Shown here: in pieces, positions 27,469 to 37,187 of the stretch
Layout: each line of letters begins with the position of its first letter
How positions within the stretch are numbered: the stretch's first letter is position 1
Source: an uncultured Rubripirellula sp.
GTDB lineage: Bacteria; Planctomycetota; Planctomycetia; Pirellulales; Pirellulaceae
Reading direction: 5' to 3'
Assembly: GCA_938045805.1 (NCBI GenBank)
Contig: CALIBL010000060.1
Span: 1 to 48,812 of the forward strand
Length of the DNA: 48,812 bases
The notes under the pieces: generated by a model
Seen by the model: the letters and a program-made list of their open reading frames with translations, nothing else
Told to the model about the DNA's origin: nothing
Databases searched by the model: none
Position numbers and translations under genes: made by a program

Positions 27469-28878
27469 ATGATTCGTTCGAAGAGTCGTAGCCGAGACCA
27501 AAACCGGAGTCGATCTCACTGTTGGGTGATGCGAACCATCACCTTGCTGTTGCTTCTCGGTGTCATCGGAAACGTGGGATGTAGCACACCGTTTAAACAA
27601 CTTCACTCCGCTCGGGATCTTTTCACGCATGGCCAACTAGAAGCGTCACGAGCGGCGTTGGAAAAGGTCAAAGAAAAATCACCTCGCTATTCAGATCCAG
27701 CCGAATTGGATCTCGCCATCATAGAACTCGCATCGGGCGAACCCGAGAACGCCGAGAGGCGACTTCGAAACCTGCGAGACAAATTTGATCGCGTCCCAAA
27801 ACTAGAAACGGCCAAGGAAATCATCTCGATGGCATCGGACGATACGGCGTTAACCTATCGTCCATGGGGTTATGAAGAAGTTTTAATTCGATCCATGCTT
27901 TCGGTTTGCTCGCTCGCCCATGACCAACTTGATGCTGAAAGCTACACCCTGCAGGCAATGGCCAAACAATCTCAACTCGCTAGTGAGTCTGAGGAGCGAG
28001 GCCTGCTGAAGGCCAACAAGATTTACCAGCCGATCGCCTTTGCCCCCTACCTTCGCGGCATCCTTCGTGAGGCTACCCATCGCAACTACGACGACGCGGC
28101 TCGAGCTTACCAACTGGTGAGTGAAGTGGAACCGAGTTTTTCACCGATTGGAAGTGATATTAAAAGGGTGAGTTTTGGGAGTCACAGTGAGCCCGAACAC
28201 GGAGTGGTTTATGTGATCGCTTTCACGGGGCGAGGCCCTATCCTCGAAGAAACAGATGCTCCCACCACCACGGCCGCCATGCAGATTGCTTCGGTGATTC
28301 TGCAAGAGATGGAGGCTGAATATGATGATGAAGGAAACAAAAAAACCATTAGCTTACCCAACTTGGCAACGGTCAAAGTTCCGGAGGTGAAACTTCCGCC
28401 GAGCAACGTGGCAAGGATTGGAGTGGAGGTGGATGGACGCCCCGTGGGTGCCACCGAAACACTCACCGACATCGAACAACTCGCGACGCGACAACTTGAA
28501 GCTGAAATGCCGTGGACAATCGCGAGGGCGGTAGTGCGGCGGGCCACAAAAGAGATCACTGTCGCCAAAACGAGTCAGAGCCTCGGACTAGAAGGAATCC
28601 AAGGGTCGTTGTTTCGATTTGCGGCATCGAGCATTTGGAGCGGAATGGAACATGCCGATACCCGATGTTGGAGCCTCTTGCCGCGTGAGATTCAAGTGCT
28701 GCGTCTAGAGTTACCTGTCGGATCCCATGAACTGGAACTCTCCACTCTCGGCTGGTCAGACGAGGTCTATCGCACAAGCAGACCAATTCACGTCAATGTG
28801 ACAAACGGGAAGAATCATTACGTCGTTGCAATCGCTCCAGACGAGCATCTCTACACCATTGCTTCGACAGATTCGTGA
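27469..28878 (+). CDS. COG3014-like lipoprotein with TPR-like helices
   Basis: The ATG at 27469 has an SD-like AAGAAGGA just upstream and gives 469 residues. A basic N-terminus is followed by a hydrophobic lipoprotein-type segment ITLLLLLGVIGNVGC. Residues about 45-200 are helical and TPR-like (ARDLFTHGQLEASRAALEKV, YEEVLIRSMLSVCSLAHDQL, YDDAARAYQLV). The rest is beta-rich and includes GVVYVIAFTGRGPI, as in COG3014 proteins, which accompany LpoB-type lipoproteins in vibrios and relatives. COG3014 has no known biochemical role; an outer-membrane or periplasmic partner function is inferred. The lipobox is weak at position -3 (Asn), so lipidation is uncertain. It lies in one transcription unit with the LpoB-like gene. 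Confidence 0.75.
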   Translation: MIRSKSRSRDQNRSRSHCWVMRTITLLLLLGVIGNVGCSTPFKQLHSARDLFTHGQLEASRAALEKVKEKSPRYSDPAELDLAIIELASGEPENAERRLRNLRDKFDRVPKLETAKEIISMASDDTALTYRPWGYEEVLIRSMLSVCSLAHDQLDAESYTLQAMAKQSQLASESEERGLLKANKIYQPIAFAPYLRGILREATHRNYDDAARAYQLVSEVEPSFSPIGSDIKRVSFGSHSEPEHGVVYVIAFTGRGPILEETDAPTTTAAMQIASVILQEMEAEYDDEGNKKTISLPNLATVKVPEVKLPPSNVARIGVEVDGRPVGATETLTDIEQLATRQLEAEMPWTIARAVVRRATKEITVAKTSQSLGLEGIQGSLFRFAASSIWSGMEHADTRCWSLLPREIQVLRLELPVGSHELELSTLGWSDEVYRTSRPIHVNVTNGKNHYVVAIAPDEHLYTIASTDS

Positions 28879-28954
28879 GTCGAAGAAACCAGAATGCTTA
28901 GATTAGAGAGGCTGTGAGCATGAATTCAGCGAACGCTTCGAACAGAGGCTACAT

Positions 28955-30022
28955 CTAGAAATTTACAGACTTGGTTCGGCGGTATTCAATCGGCGAAATA
29001 CCATGCCAACGCTTGAAAACGTTGCTAAAAGATGAAGGTGACTCATAGCCAACCAAAAAGGCGATCTCACCTATTTCAACGTCACTATCACGTAGCAGCC
29101 GTCGAGATTTGCCCATTCGTATTTCGGTCAAGTATTGCAGTGGAGGCACTCCAACGAGTCGCCGAAACCGATCAGAAAAGGCAGACTTCGAAACTTTTCC
29201 CAAACGTGCCATCTGTGGCACAGTCCAAGGCGACTCAGGCTTCTCAACCATCACTCGCAAGACAGGCCCTATCACCGCATCGGTAGCGGCTCGCATCATT
29301 CGGAAAACGCCGCTGTTACTATCGGAGGACTCGGCTGCGCGACTCTCCAATGCAGAAGCCACAGTTTGCAAAAGGATCAATTCACTGAGCCGGCGAACCA
29401 CCACGCTCCACCCCACAGGTCGGTCACGACGAGCCGACTGAATCATTGCCAACATTGGCTGACATAAACTCAACGTTGGCTCTCGATCCTGGACGAGCCG
29501 GACCATATCAGGCAAACCGATATCGAGCGGATTCGCGCTCACATCGGTGATCTCAAATTGGCCATAGAGAATCTCTGTTCGATGAACGTCCGCCGTGAGC
29601 TCCCCCACGGGATCAATCGCCGATGCAATCTCTGAATCGCCGGCTGCCGTCGCAGATGGAGGCAAAAGCACCGGAGGCGGAACCGTTGTTGGCTCAGCGA
29701 TCGCTAAGTCGATCGGAACCGACCTCACTTCTGGAGATGAACAGATTCGATGCGAAAAACCGCGAGTGACTACCAAGTGATCGCCCGCGCGGAGGTGAAC
29801 TGCTGGTAACTCGGATTCCGAGGGGACCAGCCACGCCTCTCCCTTCAAAATCACGTAGAGACAGCCACGCTTAGAGGGAACCTCGAAACTCCAAGTCCTC
29901 TCTAGATTAAGCTCTGTAGCGGTCCAATTCGGAAAATAAGCTCCTTGCAAGAGCGTCGAAACGGGATCCAGCGGCACAACCGCAACGGATTCAGAAACAG
30001 GTTCAGCGTTTGCGACGTTCAA
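28955..30022 (-). CDS. AraC-family transcriptional regulator with N-terminal cupin
   Basis: The 355-residue protein has an N-terminal sensor region resembling cupin_6 (GCLYVILKGEAWLVPSESE, AVHLRAGDHLVVTRGFSHRI) and a C-terminal AraC DNA-binding domain of about 100 residues with two helix-turn-helix units: WTVPQMARLGKVSKSAFSDRF (split as WTVPQMARLGKV and SKSAFSDRFRRLVG) and VEIGEIAFLVGYESPSSFSN followed by FKRWHGISPIEYRR. It starts with TTG at 30022; GAGGG seven bases upstream supports this. Cupin_6-type AraC regulators usually sense small molecules. It is divergent from the 404-residue membrane protein gene, with 341 nt between, where its operator may lie; its target is not known. Confidence 0.92.
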   Translation of the reverse strand: MNVANAEPVSESVAVVPLDPVSTLLQGAYFPNWTATELNLERTWSFEVPSKRGCLYVILKGEAWLVPSESELPAVHLRAGDHLVVTRGFSHRICSSPEVRSVPIDLAIAEPTTVPPPVLLPPSATAAGDSEIASAIDPVGELTADVHRTEILYGQFEITDVSANPLDIGLPDMVRLVQDREPTLSLCQPMLAMIQSARRDRPVGWSVVVRRLSELILLQTVASALESRAAESSDSNSGVFRMMRAATDAVIGPVLRVMVEKPESPWTVPQMARLGKVSKSAFSDRFRRLVGVPPLQYLTEIRMGKSRRLLRDSDVEIGEIAFLVGYESPSSFSNVFKRWHGISPIEYRRTKSVNF

Positions 30023-30363
30023 TAGGGTTCCCTCACCTTCGAATCAAGTCAGTGTTACACACGCCATAGCTACGTCAGCCATTTCTCATCCGTTTTCAAC
30101 CCAGAAGCTACACGCAGGTTTCGCGTGAGAATCTGGCTTTTCAGAAAAATCCGCCGCTAGCATCATCGGCCCGCATCGGACGGCGTCGAATGGTGAAAAA
30201 ACTTGGATAAATCCTCAAAGAACTTTATCGGGGTCGCGGTGACTTAAAGGGAGTCGATTTCGATTTACCCCACACTCAACACACCCAGAAAATTGCTATC
30301 TCCCCTCCAAAACTCAGTTCATTACCTGGCGTTTAACGCTCCCGTCACAGAAGGCACCGAATC
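30023..30363. other. Intergenic region between the AraC regulator and a membrane-protein gene
   Basis: This 341-nt divergent gap should hold the promoters of both genes and possibly an AraC operator. I could not find a clear inverted or direct repeat that would mark it, nor an RNA gene. The GAAGG at 30350-30354 serves as SD for the gene starting at 30364. Confidence 0.45.
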
Positions 30364-31578
30364 ATGACGACCCTTGTACTTCTAGTGACCCTTAGTTTTC
30401 TCGCCGCTCAAAGCACTGTTGCGTGGGAACTTCATTCCGATCCTGGTATCGAACGAGCGTCAAGTGAGGCATGCAGCGGGGAAGTTGAAATCCTGTCTAC
30501 GTCTCCCTGCCAGACTGGTTACCTCTTCATCAATCGGACCTACATCCAGCCACCCTACCAAATCGAACTGCACACCAATCAACTGTCGATTAATGGTGAG
30601 TCGATCCAACTTGGGTCACTTAACCTGCACGACTTTGTTGACGACCCTAATCAGTGTGAATCAACAAAGCGGGAGACGCACAGTGTTGAGGAATCGGAGG
30701 TTTTGCATTCGGGTCGACAAGCCGCCCAAGGGACAATTCTTGTCGCATTCACACCTTCAAGAGAAAGGTGGTTTGAGCAGGAATCACCCTCCACTAATGC
30801 GGACCAGAACGAAGAACTACATCGCTCCGTTTCGACAAAATTAACCGATGCAATCCAAGCGACACTTCGAATGGGAGGTATCACAATCCTGGCAGATGAG
30901 CAGGCGCCGTTATTCCTCGATCACTCTTACGGTTTGTACGAGTTCCTCGCAGCAATTACTGAAAGTTCAAACACATCACCCCAACTAGCGTCTCTCGTCG
31001 CCCCGCCAAAAGAATTGACTCAGGACAGTGAAAAACTAGCGTGGCAATCGTTTTTCCAATCCCAACCACACGACCCAATCCTACGCGGACGGGCCTTAGC
31101 AGACTTCTCTGAGATCAACTCGGCCGATGCCTTAGGCAATCAGATTTGCACAGCAAATCTTCTCTCTGCTTTCCTCGGGTATCCACTCACCCTATTGGCA
31201 ATGATTTTGGTTGTCGTCGCATTCGGTCACTTGATCAACAACAAGCCACAACTCGATCCATCTCTCTCGCCACCAGAGATTCGACGGGTCATCGTGAAAT
31301 CCCTCGTCATCATTGCCCTGCTATCGATGATCGATCTGACTTGGACCATCATGGCACACGCGTCGGGAACGATGCGGGAGATGAACCCTCTGGGAGTTAG
31401 CTTGATCGGAAACCCCGTCCACCTGATCCTATTCAAGATTGGCGTGGTGAGTCTATCGATTGGCTTACTTTACAGCCAACATCACCGCCCCAATGCTCAA
31501 GCGGCTACTTGGTGGAGTTGCCTCACACTGACGCTACTCACGGCTCGATGGCTAACCTTCCAATCCATGTTTCTTTAA
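30364..31578 (+). CDS. Membrane protein with large N-terminal exported domain and DUF5658-like C-terminus
   Basis: The 404-residue product begins with a signal peptide ([20 protein letters not shown]) and an exported domain of about 230 residues with no recognised motif. The C-terminal 145 residues contain four hydrophobic segments: [58 protein letters not shown] and [14 protein letters not shown]. The block [14 protein letters not shown] with EMNPLG resembles DUF5658 proteins (D-L/T-x-T... then NP near a second helix). The ATG at 30364 has GAAGG upstream. It is divergent from the AraC gene, which may control it. Its stop codon interlocks with that of DUF1501 in TTAA. Function unknown. Confidence 0.7.
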   Translation: MTTLVLLVTLSFLAAQSTVAWELHSDPGIERASSEACSGEVEILSTSPCQTGYLFINRTYIQPPYQIELHTNQLSINGESIQLGSLNLHDFVDDPNQCESTKRETHSVEESEVLHSGRQAAQGTILVAFTPSRERWFEQESPSTNADQNEELHRSVSTKLTDAIQATLRMGGITILADEQAPLFLDHSYGLYEFLAAITESSNTSPQLASLVAPPKELTQDSEKLAWQSFFQSQPHDPILRGRALADFSEINSADALGNQICTANLLSAFLGYPLTLLAMILVVVAFGHLINNKPQLDPSLSPPEIRRVIVKSLVIIALLSMIDLTWTIMAHASGTMREMNPLGVSLIGNPVHLILFKIGVVSLSIGLLYSQHHRPNAQAATWWSCLTLTLLTARWLTFQSMFL

Positions 31579-32870
31579 GAAAACAATTTGCCGATCGGCC
31601 GACCTTGGTCAGTGATTGGCACCGGTCGGTCTCCGTCGTACAGGTTTTTCGCATGATCAACCTGCAGAGCACAGCAAACCGTGGCGAAAAAATCAGGAAT
31701 GGAAACGGGGTCTGAAACAATCTTCTTGGAAAGTTCATCCGTGACTCCATAAGCCCCGAGATGGTTTAGCCCTCCTCCTGCAAGTACGCTCGAGAAAGCC
31801 GAGCCTTGATGCCCTCGACCGCCTCCACTGTCAAACTCTGGTGGTCGCCCAAATTCCGTGGTGATCATGATCAGGGTCTTATCAAGGAGCCCCTTCTCAT
31901 CAAGATCATCCATCAGTGTTCCAACCGCTGAATCCAATTCACGAATTAGCTGATGCTGATCAACAATGCCGGAATTATGCACGTCCCACCCCGCTCCGTT
32001 GAGGAAGTTCAGATTGTGGGACACTTCGATAAAACGCACGCCGCGCTCGATCAATCGACGGCTCAACAAACAACGCTGACCGAACTCACCACCGTATCGA
32101 TTACGGAGATCGTCTGGTTCATTATTGATTTGGAAAACACGATTGAACTCGGGGCCGCTCAGATTGAGTGACTGCTCAATCGCTTCTTGGTACTGTCGAA
32201 CGGATTCACTAACACCACTGCCGTCGCGATGCAGTCCACCGAGCAAAGCCTCACGCCGTGCCTGCCTAGCCGAACTGATTCCATCGGGCCTAGAAAGTCC
32301 CATGGGGCCTCTACTGGTGTCGGTCAAGTAAAGGTAGCCATGCTTGGCACCGAGAAACCCGGGGCCGCGAGTGATATTGGGATAGCCGATCAAAACGTAC
32401 GGTGGGACCTTGTCATCCAAGGCTCCCCGCTCATGGCTGATCAACGATCCGATTGAAGGATACGTCACTGTGCCGCTGATCGATCGTCCTGTGTGCATGC
32501 GATTGGTCGCTGCGGCATGCTCATCGATCACATCGTGATTGGTGGTTCGGACAGCGGTGATCCGTTCCATTCTTTCGGACAACAGCGGAAGGTGCTCACA
32601 CAGTTGCACCCCAGCAACCGCCGTATCGATTGAATCGTAATACGAGCCCGGTTTTTTCGCCTTCGGGTCTCCTTTCGCTTTGGGATCGAACGTATCGATC
32701 TGCCCCATCCCTCCACCGAGCCAAATCGAAACAACGTGCTCGGCTTTGCCCTTTGACAAAACATCTGAAACACTTTCGTTGGCAATCGCATCTAAGCTGA
32801 GCAACGAGGCCGCCGCTGCCCCCGAAGAAGCGAGCATCTGACGGCGGTTGTATTTTTCCTGAGAAATCAT
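31575..32870 (-). CDS. DUF1501 domain protein, Tat-type signal
   Basis: The 431-residue protein starts with a twin-arginine segment, [20 protein letters not shown], indicating folded export. The body is DUF1501, a planctomycete-rich member of the alkaline-phosphatase/sulfatase superfamily: [19 protein letters not shown] (about 45-63), [19 protein letters not shown] and [20 protein letters not shown] with RGHQGS. These blocks correspond to metal-site regions of the superfamily, but no enzymatic activity is established. It lies 130 nt downstream of and on the same strand as the PSCyt1/DUF1553 gene; the two families are almost always neighbours in planctomycetes. It overlaps the convergent gene by 4 nt at 31575-31578. 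Confidence 0.92.
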   Translation of the reverse strand: MISQEKYNRRQMLASSGAAAASLLSLDAIANESVSDVLSKGKAEHVVSIWLGGGMGQIDTFDPKAKGDPKAKKPGSYYDSIDTAVAGVQLCEHLPLLSERMERITAVRTTNHDVIDEHAAATNRMHTGRSISGTVTYPSIGSLISHERGALDDKVPPYVLIGYPNITRGPGFLGAKHGYLYLTDTSRGPMGLSRPDGISSARQARREALLGGLHRDGSGVSESVRQYQEAIEQSLNLSGPEFNRVFQINNEPDDLRNRYGGEFGQRCLLSRRLIERGVRFIEVSHNLNFLNGAGWDVHNSGIVDQHQLIRELDSAVGTLMDDLDEKGLLDKTLIMITTEFGRPPEFDSGGGRGHQGSAFSSVLAGGGLNHLGAYGVTDELSKKIVSDPVSIPDFFATVCCALQVDHAKNLYDGDRPVPITDQGRPIGKLFS

Positions 32871-33000
32871 TCCGGAAACCTTACTAATACACGGCGTATT
32901 TTAACTCAACTGGATACCGAAGCCTCGTTATCCGGCTAGCTCTATCCTAATCACTCCGAGGTCTTAACCACCATAGTCGCTCAAACCAACCAAGTCACCA

Positions 33001-36000
33001 TCAAGGCATCCAAACAAACTCACGATGGTTGACCAAACTCCAAACCACATCCTCATAAGCCTCCCTCCACGTTGCTGCCAGGCGAGGATCCGACGGGGGA
33101 CCGGCAAGAACATGCTGCTGCAGTTCCAATTGAACCTCGTTGGCCTCGGGGACAAGGTGATTGGTCCAAGTGATCTGGGGGAACCTTTTTTGTGATTCAG
33201 GCATCGCCTGATCAGTCCCCCAATCCGTCAGTCGATCCTCGAATCCAATCGCCAAAACAGGACGCAACGTCTCGCGTTCAGCATCCGTTGGAAAACGACT
33301 TAAAAACCGCAAAAACAATCGATTAAGGAGCGCATCGGCAGATGTCGCATCGATCGCGATCTGGGCAAGTTGACTCCCCACCGCCGCACGCGTCAACGAG
33401 ACGCTGAGCGTTCCGTTGGAAAGGATGCCGGGTTGCAACACGTTGGGCGAGGTGTCGCGAAGTGGAATCGGTTTTTGTCTTGAACCAGTCCAACCAAACG
33501 CTTCCAAAACGTCGACGACCGGTTGAGCTTGAGGCAGGGACAAACTGGGGCGATCACGCTCGTTATTCAAACTCGCAAACTCCCAAGCACGCTGCGGTCT
33601 GCCAAGCGTTAGACGTCGATTCATTGGATGCACACCATCATGGACAAACGTTAGCTCACCTGCTTGCATCTCCCTTCCGGTCGCCTCAAAAAGAGAATCC
33701 ACCACCTGCTCGGCAAGCATTCGTCTTCGATCCGGAGCATGAAAAAGACGCATCTCCGGAGCGACCCCGAAATTCAGGCCCGTCGCTTGCTTTTGATAGA
33801 GATCTGAATTCAAAATCAATCTGAGGATATGCTTCACATCGTACTCATGCTCCACCAGTTCCACCGCCAACCAGTCAAGTAGTTCAGGATGACTTGAAGT
33901 GTTGCCTTCCCAATCATGAAGCGGCTCGACGAGGCCAGCTCCAATCAAGCGACTCCACAAATGGTTGACCGCGACGCGAGGGAATCTCGAATTGTTTGGC
34001 GAAGTGATCAACGCTGCCAATCGCTCTCGAGAGTCTTCGGGTTGGAGAACAAGTTCATGTAACGTGATATCGTCCACGACTCCCGTCTCATCCTCAAACG
34101 GCCAAGCTTCTTCGACTGCTTTCCCGAGTGGTAACGTGACTCGTATCAAAGATTCACGCGTTTGCTTCTCAAAAAATTCATCCGGCACACGACTCGACTT
34201 TGGCGGCGTCGCCGGTTCACGCTGCAACATTGCTGCAAGTGAAAATAAATCTTCTTGCGTTGTGCTGTGGTAGGGCGAATCGTGGCATCGAGCACACTGC
34301 ATCTCAATACCTAGGAAAGTGGAGGCGAGGATGTGCCCTTTCTCGGCCATCGGCGCATCATTATTACCAGCTAAACCAAACCCAGCACTTCCACCGTCAT
34401 GAGTGCTGCCACGCATCATGATCAACTCAGTCACCATGCGATCCAACGGCTTATCGTCTCGAATCGCATCATGCAGGAACCATCGAAACGGCCCAGTACT
34501 ATTGAGTGACGCATTGAGCAGCGTTGGGTTCTCAGCGAGAAGATCCATCCAAAAACTCACCCAGTGCGAGGCAAATCCATCCTCTTGAAGAAGCTCATCG
34601 ATCACTCTCGAACGCTTGTCTGCTCGAGTATCCTTCATGAATGCAGTGATTATTTCTTCCCTTGGTGGAAGGCCAATGACGTCCAAGTAAACTCGCCGCA
34701 AAAATGCGGCATCCGCCACAAGCGGCACGGTCTTGTCCAGTCCAGCCGGTGCGGGAGGTGACGGCCAGTTCGCACCACCTTGAATCCATGATTGCAAAAC
34801 TGCAATTTGAGTTTCGCTGAGATGCTCCTCGCCAGGCGGCATATCGCCCTCGATGACGCGTTGCATTAAGACGCTAGCCTCAGGGTCCCCTGGCACCACT
34901 GCTGGCTCACCAGAATCACCTTCCATGAGAAGAAGATCTCGCTGATGAAGGCTCAGACCGCCTTGAGCCTTTTCACTGTGACAGCGAAAACAATGTTCCC
35001 TTAGAATCGGCAGCACATCCATGTGAAACCGACTCGATTGCTCCGTATCGATCTGCTTTGCATCGAATAGGACTCGATCGATCTTCTGTTGCACCCACTG
35101 GTCAATGCCTGCGGGCAGACGACTTCCCTCACCATGTTCACGGTACCAATCACCCGCCTGTGCACGACGTAAATCGCTGGCAACCTGACCAGCCTTGAGA
35201 TGACGTTGAGCCCAGAATTCATTTTGGCTTGAAGCCGCTGAGCGACGACTGGCGTCATCGATCGCGACCAACTCGTTCTCGATTCTCTGCAGAACGGGCT
35301 GAATCATCTGGTCAGTTAGCAAGACTTCGCTGCCATCATTTCCCGCCTGCGTCAGCTCAGGTGTAATGCGACCCGATGGTAAAACCACAGCGTAGTCCGA
35401 CCCACCCTCGCGTTGCCACGCAACGGTCAACTCCGTCGTCTCACTGCGCAACTTAGCCCCGCCGATAATCATCTCGAGAACGACACGTGATGTGACCTTC
35501 GTATCACTTGCTGCCGCCGAAGTAATCGCACTCGATGGCTCGTCGCTTGTAACCACCTTGGTCCCGACGACTTCTTCTTGAGAGAACCCCATCGGGCGAC
35601 CTCCCGACATCGGAGGATCTGGAATCGGATCGATCGATTCCAAATTGGTCGCTTTGCGATACTTCCCCTTTGTGCTGGCGATTAACTCACCATCGATCCA
35701 CAATCGGCCTAACCCGCGCCCGCGCAGCAAGAATTGATGTATCCCTAACGGCAGGTCAACATCTGCCGCCATCCGCAATAGAACTGGAGTCTTCCAGCCT
35801 TGGCGAATGCCCCAATCATCAAACCTAGCCGGTAGCCGCGGAAGCAAGAACTCCGATCCATACCAAACCGTATGCTCCTCGGGTTCCTCCTCGCCTTGGT
35901 TTAACCAGCGTTTGGAGTCTGGCCAACCCTCCGAGATACTCAATCTCACAAACCCCGATCGAAGCTCACCCATCTCAGGCATCTCGGCAGGTACAGGCCC

Positions 36001-36918
36001 CCACGCAATCCGCCCGCCTGTTCGGTTGAAGCGAGCGGCAAGTACATCATCAGTTAGGATTTCCCGATGAATTGCGAGACGATCTATCGAACCTCGAAAC
36101 TGATTTGATTTGCCTCCGTGAACCGCCGACCCGACCGCGATGGCATCATTGTCCACCACCGGAGGCTCTTCGGTGGCTCCCCCCATGTCCCACACTCCAT
36201 CACATGGCAAGCCATCGATCCAACCGCGAATGGACTTGGAGTCACCAAAGCGATAGCTGATCGCAATGTGGTGCCAGCCTGTTGTCGCGCCAAACCCCTC
36301 ATCAGACGTCCATCGATGCCAGTGCTTGCCATCGGAACGGAGTTCGGTCGCAAACAAAAAACTCAGCTGAGCGAGTCCGCCGTTGGAGACAATTCGCAAC
36401 GCCCAGTTCTGATTGTCTTTCTCGAAACCATCTCGGTTACTGCGACCTTTACCAATCACGTACATCAACTCGCCCTGCCGAACTTTACCGAGCTCAACCC
36501 ACGCCTCGATCGTGATTTCGTCGCCGTTGGAGAAATCAAAGAAGCTTTGATCACCCGGGTCGTCCTGTACCAGGTAGCCCTCCCCGCTGAAACGAAAGGC
36601 GACATTATCCTTGGGCATCTCGGGAAACTCTGGTGCGCGAGGTCCTACCTCATTTTTGACTACACTCCCTTTCACCTCCCACGCCGACGAATCTTGGGCA
36701 TCAAAATCCCACACCCTTGCTGTCTCAGCTGCCCAACCATTCGACGAACCCACCGTAGCCAAGCAACATAACAACAGGATGAATCGATAGACGGCCGATT
36801 GGACCAGACGTCTCGCCGAACTAAATTGAGAAGAAATCAATATCGCCACGCAGCGATCATTCGCTCCCTTGATAGGCAGGATTGAGTACAGGGATTTCGC
36901 GGAAGCAATGGATCGCAT
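33001..36918 (-). CDS. Large cytochrome-like protein: LamG, PSCyt1, DUF1549 (PSCyt2), DUF1553 (PSD1)
   Basis: The product is about 1,305 residues (ATG 36918; an earlier TTG lies at 36936). After a signal peptide (FILLLCCLATVGSSNGWAAE), a LamG/concanavalin-like domain occupies about 55-290 (ITIEAWVELGKV, WHHIAISYRFGDSKSIRGWI). Around residue 640 a PSCyt1 heme-type motif HCFRCHSEKAQGG follows. DUF1549 (VAVLQSWIQGGANW onward, FLRRVYLDVIGLPP) includes a second CxxCH, QCARCHDSPYH, near 874, and DUF1553 fills the C-terminus (PRVAVNHLWSRLIGAGLVEP, RRMLAEQVVDSLFEATGREM). Such proteins are planctomycete-specific, exported, and probably bind c-type heme. Their role is unproven; a link to polysaccharide catabolism has been proposed. 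It pairs with DUF1501. No SD; the minus strand before the ATG even reads CCTCCTCCT. Confidence 0.9.
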   Translation of the reverse strand: MRSIASAKSLYSILPIKGANDRCVAILISSQFSSARRLVQSAVYRFILLLCCLATVGSSNGWAAETARVWDFDAQDSSAWEVKGSVVKNEVGPRAPEFPEMPKDNVAFRFSGEGYLVQDDPGDQSFFDFSNGDEITIEAWVELGKVRQGELMYVIGKGRSNRDGFEKDNQNWALRIVSNGGLAQLSFLFATELRSDGKHWHRWTSDEGFGATTGWHHIAISYRFGDSKSIRGWIDGLPCDGVWDMGGATEEPPVVDNDAIAVGSAVHGGKSNQFRGSIDRLAIHREILTDDVLAARFNRTGGRIAWGPVPAEMPEMGELRSGFVRLSISEGWPDSKRWLNQGEEEPEEHTVWYGSEFLLPRLPARFDDWGIRQGWKTPVLLRMAADVDLPLGIHQFLLRGRGLGRLWIDGELIASTKGKYRKATNLESIDPIPDPPMSGGRPMGFSQEEVVGTKVVTSDEPSSAITSAAASDTKVTSRVVLEMIIGGAKLRSETTELTVAWQREGGSDYAVVLPSGRITPELTQAGNDGSEVLLTDQMIQPVLQRIENELVAIDDASRRSAASSQNEFWAQRHLKAGQVASDLRRAQAGDWYREHGEGSRLPAGIDQWVQQKIDRVLFDAKQIDTEQSSRFHMDVLPILREHCFRCHSEKAQGGLSLHQRDLLLMEGDSGEPAVVPGDPEASVLMQRVIEGDMPPGEEHLSETQIAVLQSWIQGGANWPSPPAPAGLDKTVPLVADAAFLRRVYLDVIGLPPREEIITAFMKDTRADKRSRVIDELLQEDGFASHWVSFWMDLLAENPTLLNASLNSTGPFRWFLHDAIRDDKPLDRMVTELIMMRGSTHDGGSAGFGLAGNNDAPMAEKGHILASTFLGIEMQCARCHDSPYHSTTQEDLFSLAAMLQREPATPPKSSRVPDEFFEKQTRESLIRVTLPLGKAVEEAWPFEDETGVVDDITLHELVLQPEDSRERLAALITSPNNSRFPRVAVNHLWSRLIGAGLVEPLHDWEGNTSSHPELLDWLAVELVEHEYDVKHILRLILNSDLYQKQATGLNFGVAPEMRLFHAPDRRRMLAEQVVDSLFEATGREMQAGELTFVHDGVHPMNRRLTLGRPQRAWEFASLNNERDRPSLSLPQAQPVVDVLEAFGWTGSRQKPIPLRDTSPNVLQPGILSNGTLSVSLTRAAVGSQLAQIAIDATSADALLNRLFLRFLSRFPTDAERETLRPVLAIGFEDRLTDWGTDQAMPESQKRFPQITWTNHLVPEANEVQLELQQHVLAGPPSDPRLAATWREAYEDVVWSLVNHREFVWMP

Positions 36919-37070
36919 AGGAGGAGGCAATGACAAACGAAATCAAGTTTGATTGTGACGGAGGATCGAAGCAGTGATCGACCACCTAGCTTGGTAGATT
37001 ATCTCAGATCGTCAGGTGGCTTGCAGCAGAAAAACAACGATCAATTCGAACTGCATCTGACTTTTAGGCT

Positions 37071-37107
37071 CGCTCAACCGCTAAAAGACGTTAAATCCGG
37101 TTGAGCG
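37071..37107. terminator. Hairpin in the 250-nt gap upstream of the PSCyt1 gene
   Basis: CGCTCAACCG at 37071-37080 is the exact complement of CGGTTGAGCG at 37098-37107, with a 17-nt AT-rich loop. It lies about 80-120 nt beyond the stop of the GH99-like gene (37188, minus). There is no T-tract, so a simple intrinsic terminator is not certain; attenuation or factor-bound structure is possible. Confidence 0.4.
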
Positions 37108-37187
37108 GCAATTGCAATGTCGACCGACATGCCTCGGATGAAAAGCGGATTAAAGGGATCACGACTCTTTTTCGCTACTGTCAATCA

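Noticed and set aside
36118..36771. A 217-codon plus-strand open frame inside the PSCyt1/LamG gene
   Set aside because: Lies wholly opposite the LamG-encoding segment, with no motif and biased composition.
36930..36977. A 15-codon plus-strand ORF with AGGAGGAGG directly upstream (36919-36927), divergent from the PSCyt1 gene
   Set aside because: The SD is strong but the ORF is only 15 codons and its spacing (2-5 nt) is short; no supporting evidence. Kept as a note because the opposite strand shows CCTCCTCCT just before the PSCyt1 ATG.
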